NCBI RefSeq assembly: GCF_042432825.1
Contig: NZ_JBHLWN010000119.1
Coordinates: 1-16,280 of the forward strand
DNA length: 16,280 nucleotides
Direction: 5' to 3'
Source: Gordoniibacillus chartarius
Lineage (GTDB): Bacteria; Bacillota; Bacilli; Paenibacillales; NBRC-103111
Each line of letters begins with the position of its first letter. Positions within the stretch are counted from its first letter, which is position 1. The notes below the pieces were generated by a model. It worked only from the letters and a program-made list of their open reading frames with translations, did not search any database and had not been told where the DNA came from. Made by a program: the position numbers and the translations under genes. Shown here piece after piece: positions 12,843 through 16,280 of this stretch.

Positions 12843-14300
12843 TTACAGCGAGTAATTCGGCGCTTCTTTGGTGATTTGCACATCGTGCGGATGGCTCTCG
12901 CGAAGACCTGCACCCGTGATGCGGATAAACTGCGTATCGTTAATCAATTCCTGAATATTGCGTGTGCCGCAATACCCCATTCCCGAACGAAGACCGCCGA
13001 TCAATTGGAAAATCGTATCCGCAAGCGGTCCTTTGTAAGGTACACGGCCCTCAATACCTTCCGGTACGAGCTTGCTCTCGTTCTCCTGGAAATAACGGTC
13101 TTTGCTGCCTTCTTTCATGGCGCCAAGCGAGCCCATGCCGCGGTACACCTTAAAGCGGCGTCCTTGGAAAATTTCCGATTCGCCAGGGCTTTCCTCCGTC
13201 CCGGCAAACAGACTGCCGATCATCACCGCGCTAGCGCCTGCAGCGATCGCCTTCACTACATCGCCGGAGTACTTGATGCCGCCGTCAGCAATGATCGGTA
13301 CATTGTATTGTCTGGCTACTTGAGCACAATCATAGATAGCCGTGATTTGCGGAACCCCGATACCGGCAATGACACGCGTCGTACAGATCGAGCCCGGACC
13401 GATACCTACTTTTACCATCGACGCCCCGGCTTCGATTAGATCTCTTGTGCCGTCTCCAGTCGCTACGTTGCCGGCAATCATCGGCAGATCCGGATATTGC
13501 TCGCGAATCTTTCGAACCGTCTCGAGAATGTTGATATGGTGGCCGTGGGCCGAATCTACGACGATCAAGTCGATACCGGCTTCTACGAGAGCGGCAGTAC
13601 GCTCCATTACATCCTTCGATACGCCTACCGCCGCGCCGACAAGCAGCCGTCCCAGCGGGTCCTTAGCGGCATTCGGGAACTGAATCGCCTTCTCAATGTC
13701 TTTGATCGTGATAAGACCCTTCAGCTCGTTATTCTCGTCAACCAGCGGGAGCTTTTCGATTTTGTGCTTTTGCAAAATCGCTTCCGCTTGCTTGAGCGTC
13801 GTACCGACCGGCGCTGTAACGAGATTCTCGCGGGTCATCACTTCTTTAATCTTGATCGAATAGTCATGAACGAAGCGGAGGTCGCGGTTCGTTAGAATAC
13901 CGATCAGCTTCTTATTGTCGTCAACGATCGGTACGCCGGAAATGCGAAACTTCGCCATCAGCGCTTCGGCGTCATACACATGATGCTCTGCCGTCAGCGA
14001 GAAAGGCTTCGTGATGACGCCGCTCTCCGACCGCTTGACCCGGTCGACCTCTTCCGCCTGCTGGGCGATCGGCATATTCTTGTGAATGATTCCGATTCCG
14101 CCTTCTCTAGCGATCGCAATCGCTAGCGCGGCTTCCGTGACCGTATCCATCGCCGAGCTGATAAACGGAATATTGAGCTTCACCTTCGGATGGATTTGCG
14201 TCGTGATGTCGATCTCCTTGCCGAATACATCGGACTTTCTCGGCACTAGAAGCACATCGTCAAACGTTAACCCTTCCTTTGCAAATTTATCTTCCCTCAC
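12843..14300 (-). CDS. guaB: IMP dehydrogenase
   Basis: A 485-aa cytoplasmic enzyme that oxidises IMP to XMP with NAD+, the committed step of GTP synthesis. The TIM barrel starts at LTFDDVLLVP (11-20). Two CBS domains occupy ~95-205 and probably sense nucleotides. The catalytic loop GPGSICTT carries C306, and the flap has R402-Y403 in SKDRYFQE, used to activate water; YRGMGS binds IMP. The frame can begin at TTG 14304-14306, but that lies only three bases after GGGGAGG. GTG at 14298-14300 has a nine-base spacing and aligns exactly with the N-terminus of B. subtilis GuaB, so it is preferred. It has its own promoter and terminator. Confidence 0.98.
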   Translation of the reverse strand: MREDKFAKEGLTFDDVLLVPRKSDVFGKEIDITTQIHPKVKLNIPFISSAMDTVTEAALAIAIAREGGIGIIHKNMPIAQQAEEVDRVKRSESGVITKPFSLTAEHHVYDAEALMAKFRISGVPIVDDNKKLIGILTNRDLRFVHDYSIKIKEVMTRENLVTAPVGTTLKQAEAILQKHKIEKLPLVDENNELKGLITIKDIEKAIQFPNAAKDPLGRLLVGAAVGVSKDVMERTAALVEAGIDLIVVDSAHGHHINILETVRKIREQYPDLPMIAGNVATGDGTRDLIEAGASMVKVGIGPGSICTTRVIAGIGVPQITAIYDCAQVARQYNVPIIADGGIKYSGDVVKAIAAGASAVMIGSLFAGTEESPGESEIFQGRRFKVYRGMGSLGAMKEGSKDRYFQENESKLVPEGIEGRVPYKGPLADTIFQLIGGLRSGMGYCGTRNIQELINDTQFIRITGAGLRESHPHDVQITKEAPNYSL

Positions 14301-14336
14301 AATCAAAGGCCTCCCCGCCGAAAATATATTTCTCCA

Positions 14337-14366
14337 ATCTTAACAAAAGGCCTTTTTTACTGTCAA
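14337..14366 (-). promoter_or_regulatory. Sigma-A promoter of guaB with a palindromic spacer
   Basis: On the minus strand a perfect TTGACA (14361-14366), an 18-nt spacer and an extended -10 TGTTAAGAT. The spacer holds the 12-bp palindrome AAAAGGCCTTTT. There is only a 10-base gap to the stop codon of the upstream DUF4015 gene and no terminator between them. Confidence 0.7.
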
Positions 14367-14375
14367 GAAAGGTTT

Positions 14376-15701
14376 TCAGTCACGGTAAGAATAGTTGCAG
14401 CTTGGATTCCATAAAAGGTACTGATCGATCCCCAGCTCTTTGGCGGCGCGGATTTGCTCCTTGACCTGTTTGGCGCCGTAGGTCTGATGCGGTTTCACCC
14501 ATTTTGCCGTAAAATCTTGCAGCCATGGACGCACCTGAGCGGCTTTCTTGCCGGAAGCTTCGAGCTGCTGATTTTTCTCGAGCGCATCTTGCATGGATAC
14601 TTTAATAATGTCATAGGGATTCAGGTCCGGATTCCTAACCCCTAGCGTCCCGCTGCTATAGTGGGAAGGGTACACCATCGGTGAAATGTAATCGATAGCC
14701 GGACTCATTTTCCCCCAATCTTGTCCGATGCCCATATCGCCTTTGGCAGATGTCGTTAATCCGAACACATCGGCGGAAATCGCTCCGGCCGGTATCGCTT
14801 GTTTAGCCTTCGTTAGAAACTGCTGAATGACATCGGATTTGTTCAAGCCTTGGGGATTGTAAAACTTCACCTCTTGATCGACCTTCTGGCCGTTCTCCGG
14901 AAACCGCACATAATCGAATTGAACTTCGTCGAAGCCCAATTCAATTGCTTCTTTGGCGATGGCTATATTATACGCTTGTACATCAGGATGATACGGATCG
15001 ACCCAGGCCACTCCTTTGCGGTCCCGCCAGACCGCCCCGGCTTTCGTATGCATCGCCAAATCTTTGCGTACACTGCATAGGTAAGGGTCCTTAAATGCGA
15101 CAACTCTGGCAATGGTGTAGATCTGATGCCCCTTAAGCTCTGTAAGAAGCGCCTTGATATCCGGAATCGGCTTCGTGTCGTCCGCACCGATCTCATTGGC
15201 CAAGCCGACATTGGAGTCATAAGTGATTTGCCCGGAATCGTTCTTCACGTCGATAACCATGGCGTTAAGCTCTGTCCGATCGAGAAGGCCGATTAGCTTG
15301 CTTAAGGAGGCTCCTTTCGCTTTCCATGCAGGAACATATATGCCTTTCACGGTAACGGCGGATTTTGCTTTTACTTTGGCCGGACTTGATTGTTCGGGTT
15401 GACTTGTTTCCGGTTGTGCTGCAGGCGGCTGATTGGCAGGCGGTTGCTCAGCTGGCGGCTGAACCGCAGGAGATTGCCTCGCGATACGGGTAATATGTTC
15501 GGGAATCGAGTAGGCGCTCGGCGCCGTAGATGACAAATGCGGGGTATCGTTGGTTTGCCTCGTCGATATTGAGGACGTCGGTGTTGGCGGGATGCCTTCC
15601 GCCCTATTCTCGAATTGTTGGTTTTGGTACGGTTTCGGACCAGCCGAGCAAGCGGATAACAAGCATAAGGATAACGAAGCGAGAGTAGCCCATGTTTTCA
15701 T
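14376..15701 (-). CDS. DUF4015 putative glycoside hydrolase, lipoprotein
   Basis: A 441-aa surface lipoprotein. The signal peptide MKTWATLASLSLCLLSAC ends in lipobox LSAC, with C18 as the lipid-modified cysteine. A disordered linker (~20-115) rich in Pro, Gln and Ser, with PPAEQPPANQPPAAQPE repeats, leads to a TIM-barrel DUF4015 (COG1306-type) domain (~118-441). Signature segments are VKGIYVPAW, LNAMVIDVKND, FDEVQFDYVRFP and DYISPMVYPSHY. The acidic residues in the FDYVRFP strand are the likely catalytic region, by analogy with related glycoside hydrolase-like barrels. The sugar substrate is unknown; a cell-wall polysaccharide is plausible from location. The frame extends to 15752; the ATG at 15701, eight bases after AAGGAGG, gives a proper signal peptide. 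The ribosome binding site lies in a hairpin. Confidence 0.85.
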   Translation of the reverse strand: MKTWATLASLSLCLLSACSAGPKPYQNQQFENRAEGIPPTPTSSISTRQTNDTPHLSSTAPSAYSIPEHITRIARQSPAVQPPAEQPPANQPPAAQPETSQPEQSSPAKVKAKSAVTVKGIYVPAWKAKGASLSKLIGLLDRTELNAMVIDVKNDSGQITYDSNVGLANEIGADDTKPIPDIKALLTELKGHQIYTIARVVAFKDPYLCSVRKDLAMHTKAGAVWRDRKGVAWVDPYHPDVQAYNIAIAKEAIELGFDEVQFDYVRFPENGQKVDQEVKFYNPQGLNKSDVIQQFLTKAKQAIPAGAISADVFGLTTSAKGDMGIGQDWGKMSPAIDYISPMVYPSHYSSGTLGVRNPDLNPYDIIKVSMQDALEKNQQLEASGKKAAQVRPWLQDFTAKWVKPHQTYGAKQVKEQIRAAKELGIDQYLLWNPSCNYSYRD

Positions 15702-15708
15702 CACGTCA

Positions 15709-15725
15709 ACCTCCTTCATGGAGGT
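15709..15725 (-). promoter_or_regulatory. Hairpin sequestering the ribosome binding site of the DUF4015 gene
   Basis: On the minus strand ACCTCC (15720-15725) pairs perfectly with GGAGGT (15709-15714) across a 5-nt loop ATGAA. The second arm is the Shine-Dalgarno sequence of the gene. Folding would hide it and lower translation unless the hairpin is opened. Confidence 0.5.
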
Positions 15726-15749
15726 AGTATGACTCCTTAGGCTTATATT

Positions 15750-15770
15750 CACCTAATAATTTTATTGGTG
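15750..15770. promoter_or_regulatory. Imperfect palindrome upstream of the DUF4015 gene
   Basis: CACC-(T)-AATAA-TT-TTATT-GGTG: nine complementary pairs with one bulged base, about 50 bases before the start codon. It could be an operator or a weak hairpin. No convincing sigma-A promoter was found beside it. Confidence 0.35.
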
Positions 15771-15979
15771 CAGATGGTAGATTCCTTCTCGCGCTGCAGA
15801 GCACTCGTGCGACCCGTATCGAGTAAATGCAATAACGGTATCGCCAACCAAACGGTGAGGGCGGTTATGGCGTTATGCCGGCCGTGAGACCTAGTGGGTA
15901 ACTGCTCGGTATCCTTCCTCGAGCTTAACGCCACCGTAGCGGAACGGCCCATTCATAGACGCAGGTGTTTACTTTGGAG
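15771..15979. other. About 210 bases without a recognised gene
   Basis: Lies between the rRNA terminator and the DUF4015 leader. A minus-strand frame (15749-15952, 67 aa) has no clear ribosome binding site and a composition unlike the neighbouring genes, and it runs into the DUF4015 leader. I see no RNA gene, repeat or known motif. Confidence 0.4.
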
Positions 15980-16024
15980 GAAACAAAAAGAGTCCCTCAC
16001 GGAAATTTCCATGAAGAACTCTTT
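15980..16024 (-). terminator. rRNA operon terminator
   Basis: On the minus strand AAAGAGT (16018-16024) pairs with ACTCTTT (15987-15993), and the inner TCATGGAA/TTCCGTGA adds 8 bp with a 2-nt loop. TTTGTTT follows. It starts seven bases after the 5S 3' end. Confidence 0.9.
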
Positions 16025-16030
16025 GGCTTT

Positions 16031-16147
16031 GCTTGGCGGCGTCCTACTCTCCCAAGACCCTGCGGTCTAAGTACCATCGGCGCTGGAAGGCTTAACGGTC
16101 GTGTTCGGGATGGGTACGCGTGGTTCCCTTCCGCCATTACCACCAAA
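16031..16147 (-). rRNA. rrf: 5S ribosomal RNA
   Basis: About 117 nt on the minus strand. It starts TTTGGTGGTAATGGCGG, contains the conserved CCCATCCCGAACACG and GCGCCGATGGTACTT blocks, and ends GGACGCCGCCAAGC, whose last bases pair with the 5' end. It is in standard 23S-5S order with the 23S gene to its right. Confidence 0.97.
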
Positions 16148-16228
16148 CGGATTGCTATTCAGGCGTGCGTTGCACCCTGAAAACTAGATACGAAACATTG
16201 CGCGTAGATTTCATTTGGGTTGTTATTT
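16148..16228 (-). other. 23S-5S internal transcribed spacer
   Basis: 81 bases between the 23S 3' end and the 5S 5' end. On the minus strand it includes the TCTAGTTTTCAGGGTGCA stretch commonly seen in Bacillales rRNA spacers. No tRNA gene lies in it. Confidence 0.75.
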
Positions 16229-16280
16229 GGATAAGCCCTCGACCGATTAGTATTCGTCAGCTCCACGCATTGCTGCGCTT
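16229..16280 (-). rRNA. rrl: 23S ribosomal RNA, 3' end (partial)
   Basis: The minus-strand sequence GCGTGGAGCTGACGAATACT, followed by AATCGGTCGAGGGCTTATCC, is the conserved 3' terminus of 23S rRNA. The gene continues beyond the right edge. The exact mature end (about 16229) is judged from similarity to B. subtilis. Confidence 0.93.

Noticed and set aside
15709..15754. Sigma-E or sigma-G promoter for the DUF4015 gene (TGAATA then CATACTA)
   Set aside because: The spacing is only 14 nt, short for sigma-G, and the -35 does not fit sigma-E well; CATACTA also lies next to the ribosome binding site hairpin.
15749..15952. 67-aa minus-strand frame upstream of the DUF4015 gene
   Set aside because: No convincing ribosome binding site, no recognisable domain, and it overlaps the leader of the lipoprotein gene.

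Overview
The window looks like a chromosomal segment of a spore-forming member of the Paenibacillaceae (Paenibacillus or a close relative). The grounds are moderate GC content, Bacillus-type promoters and GGAGG ribosome binding sites, the order rRNA - DUF4015 lipoprotein - guaB - dacA - pdxS - pdxT - serS - tRNA-Ser, and several sporulation genes (sspP, a YheC/D-type ATP-grasp coat protein, a collagen-like exosporium-type protein). The genus is inferred from gene order and protein similarity, not from a search. Almost everything is on the minus strand; the one clear plus-strand gene is the YheC/D-like gene.

Read in the minus direction from the right edge, the window opens with the 3' end of a 23S rRNA gene, a complete 5S rRNA and a strong rRNA terminator. 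About 230 bases without a recognisable gene follow. Next come a DUF4015 putative glycoside hydrolase lipoprotein, guaB (IMP dehydrogenase) with its own promoter and terminator, dacA (a PBP5-type D-Ala-D-Ala carboxypeptidase), pdxS-pdxT (PLP synthase), serS with a TTG start, and tRNA-Ser(UGA) with its own promoter and terminator. A nitronate monooxygenase-like flavoprotein is next, then a three-gene spore operon: an unknown 115-aa protein, an unknown 50-aa protein and the small acid-soluble protein SspP. The last two genes overlap by one base.

The left half is more accessory. A PadR-type regulator and a BtrH-like (butirosin biosynthesis H) cysteine-fold protein form an overlapping two-gene operon behind a sigma-A promoter carrying a near-perfect inverted repeat. 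This operon lies between two roughly 250-bp direct repeats that are about 95% identical. Each repeat reads as a complete transcription unit on the minus strand: a TTAATA-N17-CATACTA promoter of forespore (sigma-G/F) type, a predicted start at the first base of a perfect 9-bp long-range stem, several internal hairpins, and an intrinsic terminator. I read this as a duplicated, structured, probably forespore-expressed small RNA of about 215 nt that I do not recognise; it is the most interesting object in the window. Further left are a spore photoproduct lyase-like radical SAM protein, convergent and overlapping with the YheC/D-like gene, then a collagen-like/BclA-like protein with a sigma-K-like promoter, and a CDF cation transporter with a terminator at the left edge.

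No transposase, integrase, CRISPR array or phage gene was seen. Plus-strand ORFs opposite these genes are shadows.
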